From Flavobacterium sp. (GTDB lineage: Bacteria; Bacteroidota; Bacteroidia; Flavobacteriales; Flavobacteriaceae), in the NCBI RefSeq assembly GCF_013822155.1, contig NZ_PNJW01000020.1, positions 1 to 46,878 of the forward strand: 46,878 nt of DNA. Direction: 5' to 3'. The notes under the pieces are model-generated. The model saw only the letters and a program-made list of their open reading frames with translations, did not search any database and was not told the origin of the DNA. Both the position numbers and the translations under genes were made by a program. Positions 9,064 through 17,198 of the stretch are shown here, piece by piece; position 1 is the stretch's first letter, and the number at the start of each line of letters is the position of its first letter.

Positions 9064-9094
9064 AAAAAAAGGAAACTAAATAAAGCTTCCTTTT
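9064..9094 (-). terminator. Intrinsic terminator after the efflux adaptor
   Basis: On the minus strand an AAAAGGAA/TTCCTTTT stem (9087-9094 with 9067-9074) and a 12-base loop are followed by a T run (9064-9070). It lies between the adaptor stop at 9112 and the tsaB start at 9031. Confidence 0.6.
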
Positions 9095-9111
9095 AAATTT
9101 ATTCTAAAATA

Positions 9112-10443
9112 TTATTTTTTCTTTTTGTTCAATTTTTCCTTTTCTTTTGCTTTTTCCTCTTCCGTTTTCACAAAAACTGTATCTCCTGAATTAATATCTT
9201 TTGTTACGGTAGTATAAGGCCCTATAATTACTACATCTCCTTTTTTCAATCCTTCTATAACTTCAATATTAGAATCATCTTGAATACCTGTTTTAATGAT
9301 TCTGATTTTAGCTTTATCCCCCACTTTAACAAAGACACATTCTAATTTTTTATCCACTTTTTTAACGACTTCCCCATCATCTTTATCTTTTTCATCCGGT
9401 TTAGCTTCTACTTTATTTGTGCTTAGCGTATCCGATTTCATCACAACAGCACTTATGGGAACGGCTACCACATTTTCTTTTCTTTTGGTAATAATATCAA
9501 CCGTTGCAGTCATACCTGGACGAAAAGGAGAATAATTTACAGGTTTTCCTTCAATTAAATCCAAGTAAGATTCTTTTAATATTCTAACTTTTACTTTAAA
9601 GTTTGTAACCTGATCTGCAGTTACAGCTGTACTGGCAGAATTCGAAATGCTGGTCACAACACCTTTAAATTCTTTCTTTAAATACGCATCTACTTCAATG
9701 TTTGTAGAATCACCAATGTTTATTTTGACAATATCATTTTCATTCACATCTACTTCCACTTCCATATTATTGAGGTTGGCCACTCTTAATATTTCTGTTC
9801 CGGTCATTTGTTGAGTTCCCAAAACGCGTTCACCTAATTCGACTGATAACAAAGAAATTGTTCCGTCTGAAGGTGAATATATTGTTGTTCTCCCTAGATT
9901 GTCTTTAGCTTCCGTAACCGTAGCAGAAGCACTTTGAACACCGAAATAGGCGGCCTGTTTAGCCGCTTGAGCACCTTCATAAACAGCAACTATTTTGTCC
10001 CACTCCGATTTAGAAATGATTCCTTTTTCAAATAATGATTTATTTCGGTTGTAATTTGCTTGAGCTTCTTTTAATGAAGCTTCTGCTTGATTTAATCCGG
10101 CTTTTGTGTTAGAAAGTCCGGCAACCGAACGATTTAAACTTGAGGTATATAAATCCGGGTTTATTCTAACTAATAATTGTCCTTTTTTCACCATTTGTCC
10201 TTCAACAATAGGCAAATCAATGATTTCTCCCGAAACTTCAGACGATATTTTTATCTCTGTTTCCGGTTGAATTTTACCGGTTGCTGAAACTGTTTCAACA
10301 ATAGTCATTTCTGTAACTGTGGCAATTTCTACTTCCTTGCCAATATTTTTATTTCCTAAAATACCAAGTTTAGACAGGACAATTAAGCTTACAATGATTA
10401 CAACAGCAATTCCTAAAAAAATATATACTTTTTTCTTTGACAT
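9112..10443 (-). CDS. Efflux periplasmic adaptor subunit (HlyD/MacA-like membrane fusion protein)
   Basis: The 443-residue protein has one N-terminal membrane anchor (VYIFLGIAVVIIVSLIVLSKLG). A split biotinyl-lipoyl domain follows, with first half VSATGKIQPETEIKISSEVSG and second half TIYSPSDGTISLLSVELGERV. A helical hairpin (LSNTKAGLNQAEASLKEAQANYNRNKSLFEKGIISKSEWDK) and beta-barrel and membrane-proximal domains complete the adaptor architecture. Such adaptors link an inner-membrane ABC or RND pump to TolC. Two oddities stand out: a charged insert near residues 335-360 (KPDEKDKDDGEVVKK) and a Lys/Glu-rich C-terminal tail. It follows the TolC gene by 3 bases, clearly co-transcribed, but no pump gene is adjacent in the window. 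Confidence 0.88.
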   Translation of the reverse strand: MSKKKVYIFLGIAVVIIVSLIVLSKLGILGNKNIGKEVEIATVTEMTIVETVSATGKIQPETEIKISSEVSGEIIDLPIVEGQMVKKGQLLVRINPDLYTSSLNRSVAGLSNTKAGLNQAEASLKEAQANYNRNKSLFEKGIISKSEWDKIVAVYEGAQAAKQAAYFGVQSASATVTEAKDNLGRTTIYSPSDGTISLLSVELGERVLGTQQMTGTEILRVANLNNMEVEVDVNENDIVKINIGDSTNIEVDAYLKKEFKGVVTSISNSASTAVTADQVTNFKVKVRILKESYLDLIEGKPVNYSPFRPGMTATVDIITKRKENVVAVPISAVVMKSDTLSTNKVEAKPDEKDKDDGEVVKKVDKKLECVFVKVGDKAKIRIIKTGIQDDSNIEVIEGLKKGDVVIIGPYTTVTKDINSGDTVFVKTEEEKAKEKEKLNKKKK

Positions 10444-10446
10444 AAG

Positions 10447-11892
10447 TTAAGGTTTTTGAATGATTGGAATTCCAAAATAAAATTCTAAAATTTTGGTTTT
10501 AAAAATATAATCGTATTTGGTTCGTAATACTTCTGATTGAGCGTTGACTAATAACGTTTGAGATTGATTATAATCAAAGGCATTCATTAATCCAACCTCA
10601 AATCGTTCTTTGGCAGAAATAAAAGCTTCTTGTCTAGCTTCTAAAGTTACGAGTGATGCTTCATACGAATTCAGTGCTCCTTTTGCATCCGTAAACGCCG
10701 TATACACATTTCTTTGCAAGTTTAACTCTTCTTGTTCGTAGGCAATTTTGCCGCGTTCAACGGCAACTTTTGATTTTTCAACATTCGTTTTAGTTACAAA
10801 TCCATTTAAAATTGGAATAGTTAACTGGACGCCTATACTTTGTCCTTTATTCAAATCGAACTGTTCAAAAATTGGAAGTGGCCCTCCAGAAATGGAAGTA
10901 AAATTAGGTTGAACAACGACTTGATTAGTAGCTTCAACAACACCAATTGGAACAGTTGGCACAAGTGGATTTACTTCATACCCAATTACCCTATCCGAAT
11001 TGGCAGATCTTGTGTTGAAATTATAAAAACCTTGCAAACGAGGCTGATAACTTCCTTTTATTATTGACAAATCTTTTTCCGCAATTTCGAGGTTATTTCT
11101 AGCAATTTTTAATTCTACTCTACTTTCCTTGGCTTTTTCATAAATGGCTAAAGGAGTTTGTAACAACAATGAATTCTCTGAAGCATCATATTCCTGGTCT
11201 ACTACATCAAAGGAAGCAAAATCATCCAATTGAAGTAATTGGGCTAAGCTTAACTTTGAAATCAATAAAGTGTTTTCAGCAGCAATCACCCGCTGTTCGT
11301 CTGCAGCAACAGTAGCTTTCATGTCTAACAAATCAACTCTAGGAATTATTCCTGCTTCAAGTAATTGAGCAGACCGTTCCATTTGTTTTACATCATTAGA
11401 CAACTTGTCATTTTGAACTTTTAAATTTTCTTTATTAAATAATATTTGTAAAAAAGCATTGGCTACGTTTAAAGAAATGTCTTCCTGCATTTTAGTTAGC
11501 TGGTATTGACTTGCCACTTTTGACAAATTGGCTCTTCGCAATTTTTTTTGATTTTGAAGACCATTATAAATATCAACACCCATTTGCAAGCCGGCTGATG
11601 TATATTGAATTGTTTGATTTTCTAACAATCCTGTTGTAATATTTTGGTTTAAGCCGATGTTCCAAGAATGGGAAGTGCTTGCATTGATTGTAGGTAAAAA
11701 ATTTCCAATAGCTCCTGTTTTATCAATGTCAGCAATTTCACCATCTAAAGCAGTGTTTTTAATTGTAATATTATGTTCTAATGCATAGTATATACATTCC
11801 TCTAAAGTCCATTTTTTTGTTTGAGAATGAGCGGAAATTCCGAACAATAGTCCCCAAAAACAAATCATTATTGTCAATCTTGAATTTTTCAT
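10447..11892 (-). CDS. TolC family outer-membrane efflux protein
   Basis: The 481-residue protein has a signal peptide ending in HSQ. It then shows two TolC/OEP repeats: WTLEECIYYALEHNITIKN, and a second half with RVELKIARNNLEIAEKDL and YEQEELNLQRNVYTAFTDAKGALNSYEASL. Long alpha-helical stretches alternate with short beta segments, as expected for a trimeric channel-tunnel. The family forms the outer-membrane exit duct of tripartite pumps. It is the first gene of a two-gene operon with the adaptor, with a -7 box at 11927-11934. The substrate cannot be told from sequence. Confidence 0.88.
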   Translation of the reverse strand: MKNSRLTIMICFWGLLFGISAHSQTKKWTLEECIYYALEHNITIKNTALDGEIADIDKTGAIGNFLPTINASTSHSWNIGLNQNITTGLLENQTIQYTSAGLQMGVDIYNGLQNQKKLRRANLSKVASQYQLTKMQEDISLNVANAFLQILFNKENLKVQNDKLSNDVKQMERSAQLLEAGIIPRVDLLDMKATVAADEQRVIAAENTLLISKLSLAQLLQLDDFASFDVVDQEYDASENSLLLQTPLAIYEKAKESRVELKIARNNLEIAEKDLSIIKGSYQPRLQGFYNFNTRSANSDRVIGYEVNPLVPTVPIGVVEATNQVVVQPNFTSISGGPLPIFEQFDLNKGQSIGVQLTIPILNGFVTKTNVEKSKVAVERGKIAYEQEELNLQRNVYTAFTDAKGALNSYEASLVTLEARQEAFISAKERFEVGLMNAFDYNQSQTLLVNAQSEVLRTKYDYIFKTKILEFYFGIPIIQKP

Positions 11893-11926
11893 TAGAGCCT
11901 CTTGAAGATTAGTTTGCTTGGTGATA

Positions 11927-11934
11927 CAAATTTA
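11927..11934 (-). promoter_or_regulatory. -7 promoter box for the tolC-adaptor operon
   Basis: On the minus strand this reads TAAATTTG, a full TAnnTTTG match, 34 bases before the tolC ATG. The -33 element is not clear. The 137-base divergent region also serves the DUF4403 gene, which has only a weaker TACATTTA match about 10 bases before its ATG. Confidence 0.5.
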
Positions 11935-12029
11935 ATGCTTTTGAATTTTATACCGATAGGACGCTAAAACTAATTTTGTGTTACAACAAAATGAAAAAAT
12001 CTTAAAATAAAGTACATTTACGGTCTAAA

Positions 12030-13454
12030 ATGAATTTTTTGAAAATGAAATATTTGATTTTCCCGCTTGTACTAATCCTGATTGTAGTAGTATTTTCTGC
12101 TTGTTCTACCGCTAAAAAATTAGAAATCATTAAACCGGAACCTGATAATGCCGCTCCTTTGGTTTATGAAACAACCACTTCTTTTTTAAAACTCCCTGTA
12201 TCTATTAAGTTAAAAGATATTGAAAATCAAACCAATAAGCTTTTAAATGAGATGATTTACAATGACAGCATCATGAATGATGACGACATTATTATGAAAG
12301 TTTGGAAACAAGCACCTATAAAAATAGAGAGTGAAAAAGAGGGCAATATCACTAAAATTAAAACCACTTTACCCTTAAAAATAAATGCTACTTATCGCTA
12401 TGGATTTGATAAAATGGGCATCAAATTATATGACACCAAAGAATTTAACTTGAATGGTATTGTCACTCTTCTTAGTGAAGTTGATTTAACTAATTGGCAA
12501 CTCAAAACCAATACTAAAATTAAATCGTTAGATTGGACAGAAAGTCCGACAGTTACTATCGCCGGAAAAAATATTCCAATTACCTATTTAATCAATCCAA
12601 CCATTCGAATTTTTAAATCAAAAATTGAAAAGGGCATTGATGATTCAATAAAAGAGTCTTTGAATTTCAAACCTCAAGTTTTAGAAGCTCTGGACAAAAT
12701 TGCCACTCCTTTTGAAATGAGTGAAGAATATGCAAGTTGGCTCAGAATTGTGCCTATTGAATTATATGTAACTGATGCTATTTTGAAAAAAGATGCTATT
12801 GCAATGGATATGGGATTGAAATGTTCCATGGAAACTATTATTGGGAAAAAACCGGAAAAAAAATTCGACAAAAGTAAAATAGTATTGAAACCCGTAGCAA
12901 AAATGCCTGATCAAATTACAGCAAACCTAATTGCAGTTTCCACCTATGAAGATGCTTCCAGAATTATGACTAAAAATTTCCAAGGACAGGAATTTGGTGA
13001 TGGAAAGCGAAAAGTTAAAGTGACCAATGTAAATCTATGGCACAAAAATGGTAAAATGATTGTTGCGTTGGATATTCTTGGCAGTATAAACGGAACCATT
13101 TATTTATCAGGATTTCCTCAATATAACGAAGAAACAAAAGAAATCTATTTTGACAAATTAGACTATATTCTAGATACTAAAAGTGTTTTGGTACGTTCCG
13201 CCAATTGGTTAGCTCAAGGATATGTGTTACGGAAAATTCAGGAGAGTTGTCGCTATTCCATTAAACCCAACTTAGAGGAGGGCAAACAGAATGTGATGCA
13301 ATACCTCACTAACTATTCCCCTATGAAAGGTGTTTTTGTAAATGGTACTTTAGCTGATTTTGAATTTCAAAAAATTGAACTTACAAACAAAGCTATCTTA
13401 GCATTTATTAAAACCAGTGGTCAGGTTGATGTAAAAATTGATGGAGTAGAGTAA
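12030..13454 (+). CDS. DUF4403 family lipoprotein
   Basis: The 474-residue protein has a lipoprotein signal: a hydrophobic run from MKYLIF to VVFSAC with the lipobox cysteine just before STAKK. The mature part has no membrane segment and looks beta-rich, with a TSFLKLPVSIKLKDIENQTNKLLNE start and ATYRYGFDKMGIKLYDTKEF, typical of DUF4403. Its C-terminal part contains conserved ANLIAVSTYEDASRIM, NVNLWHKNGKMIVALDILGSINGTIYLSGFP and NWLAQGYVLRKI motifs. DUF4403 proteins are tubular-lipid-binding/BPI-fold relatives in some predictions, and the function is unknown. The gene is single and divergent from tolC. Its 3' end meets the cox cluster on the other strand with 4 bases between. Confidence 0.82.
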   Translation: MNFLKMKYLIFPLVLILIVVVFSACSTAKKLEIIKPEPDNAAPLVYETTTSFLKLPVSIKLKDIENQTNKLLNEMIYNDSIMNDDDIIMKVWKQAPIKIESEKEGNITKIKTTLPLKINATYRYGFDKMGIKLYDTKEFNLNGIVTLLSEVDLTNWQLKTNTKIKSLDWTESPTVTIAGKNIPITYLINPTIRIFKSKIEKGIDDSIKESLNFKPQVLEALDKIATPFEMSEEYASWLRIVPIELYVTDAILKKDAIAMDMGLKCSMETIIGKKPEKKFDKSKIVLKPVAKMPDQITANLIAVSTYEDASRIMTKNFQGQEFGDGKRKVKVTNVNLWHKNGKMIVALDILGSINGTIYLSGFPQYNEETKEIYFDKLDYILDTKSVLVRSANWLAQGYVLRKIQESCRYSIKPNLEEGKQNVMQYLTNYSPMKGVFVNGTLADFEFQKIELTNKAILAFIKTSGQVDVKIDGVE

Positions 13455-13458
13455 AAAT

Positions 13459-13701
13459 TTATAATGCTTCGCTTTCTGTTTTCTTTTTAAATTTCATGCG
13501 ATAAACTACATAAAAAACAATGGCAACCATGATATAAGGAAAAGCCATCAGATAGACAATTCCATTGTTAATGGCTTCGGCTTTGTTACCGCCTTCTTCA
13601 CTTTCAAGAGCGGCTCGGCACATGGCACATTGAGCAGATGCTGAAAACTCAACTAAAAACAGTAAAATCGTGATGTAATATTTTGATGTTTTAATAAGCA
13701 T
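13459..13701 (-). CDS. Small CxxC membrane protein at the end of the oxidase assembly cluster
   Basis: The 80-residue protein has an N-terminal signal-like segment (ITILLFLVEFSASAQ), a short outward-facing part with QCAMCRAALESEEGGNKAEAINNG, one membrane helix (IVYLMAFPYIMVAIVFYVVY) and a basic tail. The CxxC pair would face the periplasm, so copper binding or thiol exchange in oxidase assembly is plausible but not shown. It overlaps the DUF420 gene by 11 bases, so the two are translationally linked. I do not recognise a named family. The overlap and clean start support a real gene. Confidence 0.75.
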   Translation of the reverse strand: MLIKTSKYYITILLFLVEFSASAQCAMCRAALESEEGGNKAEAINNGIVYLMAFPYIMVAIVFYVVYRMKFKKKTESEAL

Positions 13702-14254
13702 AATACGGAGCTATCATCAAATAAACAATAACTCCGGTCACTGCAACATACATCCAAATTGGGAAAGTTATTTTTGCAATTTTTTTATGTTTATCAAAAC
13801 GTTCCGCCAAAGCCTTTACATACGTTATTAACACTAACGGTATAACAGCAATTGATAGAATAATATGAGAAATTAAAATAAAAAAATAGATATATCGAAT
13901 AAAACCAACTCCACCATAAACGGCACTATCAGAAGTCATGTGATAGGCAACATACATTACTAAAAAAACAACCGAACAAGCAATTGCAGCTTGCATAAAA
14001 TTTTGATGTGCTTTTTTATTTCCATTTTTAATAGAATAAACCCCAAGAATCAACAACATGGCTGTCACGCCATTGATTACGGCATATATTGGAGGCAAAA
14101 AGGTCAATGGCTCCACATTTATTCCATAATCTTTAAGTTTAATACCAAATAAAATAGCCACTACAACCGGTATGGCTATTGATACAATTATAATCAGTTT
14201 ATTGAACTTATTTTCAATTGTGTTTGGTTGATCAGAATTTAATTGTTTTTCCAT
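13691..14254 (-). CDS. DUF420 family membrane protein (CtaM-like oxidase assembly)
   Basis: The 187-residue inner-membrane protein has five hydrophobic segments. Its histidines cluster near helix ends (KKAHQNFMQAA, YVAYHMTSDSAVYGG, ILISHIILSIAVIPLVL), the usual DUF420 pattern. In Bacillus and Staphylococcus the DUF420 protein CtaM is needed for heme-A-containing oxidase assembly. Placement right after SCO in a cox cluster supports the same role here. It is 1 base downstream of the SCO stop and overlaps the next small gene by 11 bases. Confidence 0.88.
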   Translation of the reverse strand: MEKQLNSDQPNTIENKFNKLIIIVSIAIPVVVAILFGIKLKDYGINVEPLTFLPPIYAVINGVTAMLLILGVYSIKNGNKKAHQNFMQAAIACSVVFLVMYVAYHMTSDSAVYGGVGFIRYIYFFILISHIILSIAVIPLVLITYVKALAERFDKHKKIAKITFPIWMYVAVTGVIVYLMIAPYYAY

Positions 14255-14255
14255 A

Positions 14256-14942
14256 TTATTTCTCGTCTAAAAGCACTTTAATATCTTGTTGTAAAGCTTG
14301 AACACCCGTTTCTTCTAATCCATCATAATATACAATTGGATTACCAAATTTATCTTTACGGCATCTGATATTCCCTTTTTTATCAATTAAGGCAAATAAC
14401 CCGGAATGTTCGAATCCACCATCAATGTCTTTATTTTCCCCGGCATATATATTAAATCCTTTGTTGGCCAAGTCAAAAATATATTTTTTATCCCCTGTTA
14501 GAAAATTCCAATTTGGGTTTTTTACCCCTAAATGTTCTGCATGTTTTTTTAAAACTTCAGAGGTATCATTTTCAGGATTGATAGTAACGGAAACAATTCC
14601 AAAATCAGTTCTTCCTTCAAAATGATTTTGAATTTTAACCATATTCTGATTCATAATTGGACAAATCGTTGGGCAAGTAGAAAAGAAAAACTCAACCAAA
14701 TATACTTTCCCTATATAATTATCATTGGTAATTGTTTCTCCATTTTGATTTGTCAAAGAAAATTTTGGAGCCGGCCCAATTTTCATTATCAAATCTTCCG
14801 AAGTTTCACTTTGACCGGACGTATTTAACCTGTCAATTTTGGTAACATCATTATTTTTAATTCTATCGATAATTTTAGGAATGAAAATAATTCCGAAAAC
14901 TAAAATGATAAAAGAAATTCCGATATATGATTTATTTTTCAT
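14256..14942 (-). CDS. SCO1/SenC family copper chaperone for cytochrome oxidase
   Basis: The 228-residue protein is anchored by one N-terminal helix (SYIGISFIILVFGIIFIPKI) with a periplasmic thioredoxin fold. All copper ligands of SCO proteins are visible: the CxxxC pair in STCPTICP (C90 and C94) and the distal histidine in GGFEHSGLF (H179). SCO proteins deliver copper or keep the CuA cysteines of subunit II reduced; the client here would be the CuA domain encoded at 41.5-42.6 kb. It lies 5 bases downstream of a SCO-like paralog without cysteines and 1 base upstream of DUF420, in one operon. Confidence 0.92.
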   Translation of the reverse strand: MKNKSYIGISFIILVFGIIFIPKIIDRIKNNDVTKIDRLNTSGQSETSEDLIMKIGPAPKFSLTNQNGETITNDNYIGKVYLVEFFFSTCPTICPIMNQNMVKIQNHFEGRTDFGIVSVTINPENDTSEVLKKHAEHLGVKNPNWNFLTGDKKYIFDLANKGFNIYAGENKDIDGGFEHSGLFALIDKKGNIRCRKDKFGNPIVYYDGLEETGVQALQQDIKVLLDEK

Positions 14943-14947
14943 TTTTA

Positions 14948-15601
14948 TTATTTAATTCTTTCTGCACTGTTTTTCTTGAGAGCCAAGCGATATTCAGCTA
15001 AGATTATTTTGATGTCATCGCCCATTTCATTGTGTAAATCAGCTGCCGAAATTGAATTATAACCTTCTTTATATTCCGCTTCACCTTTTTTATTTTTCCC
15101 TTTTCTTCCTCTTAAATTACGTTTTTTATCCACAATAAAAACATTGGGAGTTCTCAGATTCTTATCCAATTGTCCTATTAAATTGAGTTTATTATAATAG
15201 GATTGAATTTCTTCCGGTTTAGCAAAAACATAATGCCATTTTGATAAGTCTGATATGGATGCTAATTGTTCTTTTAATGTTTCCGTTTGAGATTCTGTTC
15301 CAATTGGTGCAATCATAACCAATTGAAAGTCTTTGAACTCACGAACTTTATTATATATTTTTTGATTTAAATTAAATGCATCTCCTTTATTATAGAGAAT
15401 TTCTGTACCCGGAAAAGCAATTACTGTAATTTTTTCATTCAATGAAAGTTGTTCCCCTTTAGTTGTCTTCCAATTCCCTAAATCAGGTATATTCGCAGTA
15501 ACCGTAGGCAATTTGGCAAAATTATTAACTCCGGAAGCAAAAAAAAGATAAGCTACAATCGGTAAAATAAATAAAACAAAAAGTACTATATTCTTTTTCA
15601 T
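14948..15601 (-). CDS. SCO-like membrane-anchored protein lacking all cysteines
   Basis: The 217-residue protein has an N-terminal anchor (NIVLFVLFILPIVAYLFFASG) and a domain that tracks the adjacent SCO protein. Shared features are a DLGNWKTTKGEQLSL opening, the strand ITVIAFPGTEI where SCO has its CxxxC strand, LVMIAPIGTES, WHYVFAKPEEIQSYYNKL, and a final NVFIVDKKRNLRGRK beta-hairpin. The whole protein contains no cysteine, and the position of the copper-binding pair reads PGTEILYN. It therefore cannot bind copper as SCO does. A structural or partner role in oxidase assembly is inferred from its place between subunit IV and SCO. A strong terminator hairpin lies just upstream. Confidence 0.75.
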   Translation of the reverse strand: MKKNIVLFVLFILPIVAYLFFASGVNNFAKLPTVTANIPDLGNWKTTKGEQLSLNEKITVIAFPGTEILYNKGDAFNLNQKIYNKVREFKDFQLVMIAPIGTESQTETLKEQLASISDLSKWHYVFAKPEEIQSYYNKLNLIGQLDKNLRTPNVFIVDKKRNLRGRKGKNKKGEAEYKEGYNSISAADLHNEMGDDIKIILAEYRLALKKNSAERIK

Positions 15602-15624
15602 TGCAGTTGCATTTTTTTGCTTTA

Positions 15625-15632
15625 CAAAAATA
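15625..15632 (-). promoter_or_regulatory. Possible -7 box restarting transcription of the SCO-like gene
   Basis: On the minus strand the U tract of the preceding terminator runs into TATTTTTG, a formal TAnnTTTG match 23 bases before the ATG at 15601. A/T-rich sequence makes chance matches likely and no -33 element is clear. Confidence 0.3.
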
Positions 15633-15657
15633 AAAAAAGGTACGCAATGCGTACCTT
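15632..15657 (-). terminator. Intrinsic terminator inside the oxidase cluster
   Basis: On the minus strand AAGGTACG pairs with CGTACCTT (15650-15657 with 15637-15644) around a 5-base loop, followed by seven T residues. It sits between subunit IV (ends 15678) and the SCO-like gene (starts 15601) and would separate structural from assembly genes. Confidence 0.75.
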
Positions 15658-15677
15658 AAAATTGAATAAATATCATG

Positions 15678-16118
15678 TTAAAAATTCCACTTGATGGTGG
15701 AAGTTCTATAAACTTCATAAATATAGTCTGCTTCCGTCAAAAACAAGACTGCGATATATAATGCAAGAAATACAAACGTCCAAACTACGGCTCTTTTTAA
15801 AGATGTTCTTTCGTCACGCATGTGCATAAAATCCCAAGTAATGTAATAAGCTTTTACAATCGTTAAAAACAAGAATATTAAATTTAATGGAATTAAAAAG
15901 ATGAATGGAGATAAAAATATGTTTGCTAATGTTGCTCCTAATCCTCCTTCAAACGGAGACATAAATGGAGTCATTAAAAAAGAAGGTTTATAAATCCCTA
16001 AAACAACCTCAACAGCTGTTACGATAGAAAGGAAAACCAATACACCCCAAATCTTTTGTTCGTTTGATTTGAATTTTAAAGCTCCTCTGAAAATTGCTAA
16101 ATTATGTGCGTGTGCCAT
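15678..16118 (-). CDS. Cytochrome c oxidase subunit IV
   Basis: The 146-residue protein has three membrane helices and the prokaryotic COX4 pattern: a basic N-terminus, KIWGVLVFLSIVTAVEVVLG, FLIPLNLIFLFLTIVKAYYITWDFMHMRDE and a last helix VVWTFVFLALYIAVLFLTEADY. The AYYITWDFMH stretch after the second helix is the usual family signature. It is an accessory subunit that stabilises the heme-copper oxidase. The gene lies 20 bases after the long subunit III and just before an internal terminator. Confidence 0.88.
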   Translation of the reverse strand: MAHAHNLAIFRGALKFKSNEQKIWGVLVFLSIVTAVEVVLGIYKPSFLMTPFMSPFEGGLGATLANIFLSPFIFLIPLNLIFLFLTIVKAYYITWDFMHMRDERTSLKRAVVWTFVFLALYIAVLFLTEADYIYEVYRTSTIKWNF

Positions 16119-16138
16119 TTTAATACTTTTTTAAAAAA

Positions 16139-17155
16139 TTATACTAAGTAGAAGAAGGTAAATACAAATACCCAAACTAAATCCACAAAGTGCCAATATA
16201 ACCCAACTTTTTCAACCATTTCATAATTTTTTCTTTTCTCATAAGTTCCTAAAATTACATTTAAGAAAATAATAAAATTAATCACAACTCCTGAAAATAC
16301 GTGGAAACCATGGAAACCGGTGATAAAAAAGAAAAAGTTTGCAAATTGCTTATTTCCATATTCATTTCTAATCAAATTAGCTCCTTCAATAACATAAGTA
16401 GCACTATTTAATCGGGCTAACGATTCTTCTCTAGTTAAAATCGTTTTATGTTTTTCTTTATTTAAATCGGGATGAACACCTTTTTTATCATTTTTGTCAT
16501 GATAAGTTACTTGAGTTCTAACCAAAATATTTGGATTAGCTTTAAAGCCTTCCACTACTTCATTCACAGAATAGGTAGGTAAACTTGATTCATCTTTTGA
16601 AAACCAAATTCCATTTTTACGTTCATGTTGAACACGATCTTCCGGAAGTGTCAACGCAAAATCGGCAATTTTGATTCGTTTTCCGTCTTTATCAACAAAT
16701 TGTATAACGCTACCCCCTTTTGTTTCAATTGCACCATACTCACCTTTGATAAAGTTTTTCCATTCCCAGGCTTGAGAGCCAACGAATATTAAACCCCCCA
16801 ATACGGTTAAAAACATGTAAAAAGCAACCTTTGATTTTTGCATATGATGACCCGCATCTACTGCTAATACCATTGTTACAGATGAAAAAATCAATACAAA
16901 AGTCATCAAAGCTACATAAAGCATCGGCAAATCTTGTCCGTGTAAAAACGGAAAGTGATTAAACACTTCATCGGCAATTGGCCAGCTATCAATAAATTTA
17001 AATCTTGAAAAACCATAAGCTGCAAGAAATCCTGTAAAGGTCAAGGCATCTGATAAAATGAAAAACCACATCATCAATTTACCATAACTGGCTTTCATTG
17101 GCTCATTGCCACCATTCCAGATTTTTTCTTCAGTTGTCGTAACTGTCGCTCCCAT
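16139..17155 (-). CDS. Cytochrome c oxidase subunit III, long form with soluble insert
   Basis: The 338-residue subunit III is about 130 residues longer than its neighbour. Helices 1-3 (KLMMWFFILSDALTFTGFLAAYGF; LPMLYVALMTFVLIFSSVTMVLA; AFYMFLTVLGGLIFVGSQAWEW) and the final FFFFITGFHGFHVFSGV and WHFVDLVWVFVFTFFYLV helices carry the expected motifs: SDALTF, QAWEW, TGFHGFHV and WHFVDLVW. Between QAWEW and FANFFFF lies a hydrophilic insert of roughly residues 138-268 with no membrane segment. Subunit III has no metal and supports proton uptake and stability of subunit I. It is co-transcribed with the short subunit III gene 43 bases upstream. Confidence 0.9.
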   Translation of the reverse strand: MGATVTTTEEKIWNGGNEPMKASYGKLMMWFFILSDALTFTGFLAAYGFSRFKFIDSWPIADEVFNHFPFLHGQDLPMLYVALMTFVLIFSSVTMVLAVDAGHHMQKSKVAFYMFLTVLGGLIFVGSQAWEWKNFIKGEYGAIETKGGSVIQFVDKDGKRIKIADFALTLPEDRVQHERKNGIWFSKDESSLPTYSVNEVVEGFKANPNILVRTQVTYHDKNDKKGVHPDLNKEKHKTILTREESLARLNSATYVIEGANLIRNEYGNKQFANFFFFITGFHGFHVFSGVVINFIIFLNVILGTYEKRKNYEMVEKVGLYWHFVDLVWVFVFTFFYLV

Positions 17156-17198
17156 ATATAGTTATTAGTTAAAAAGTTCCCAAATTTACATTTTTTTT

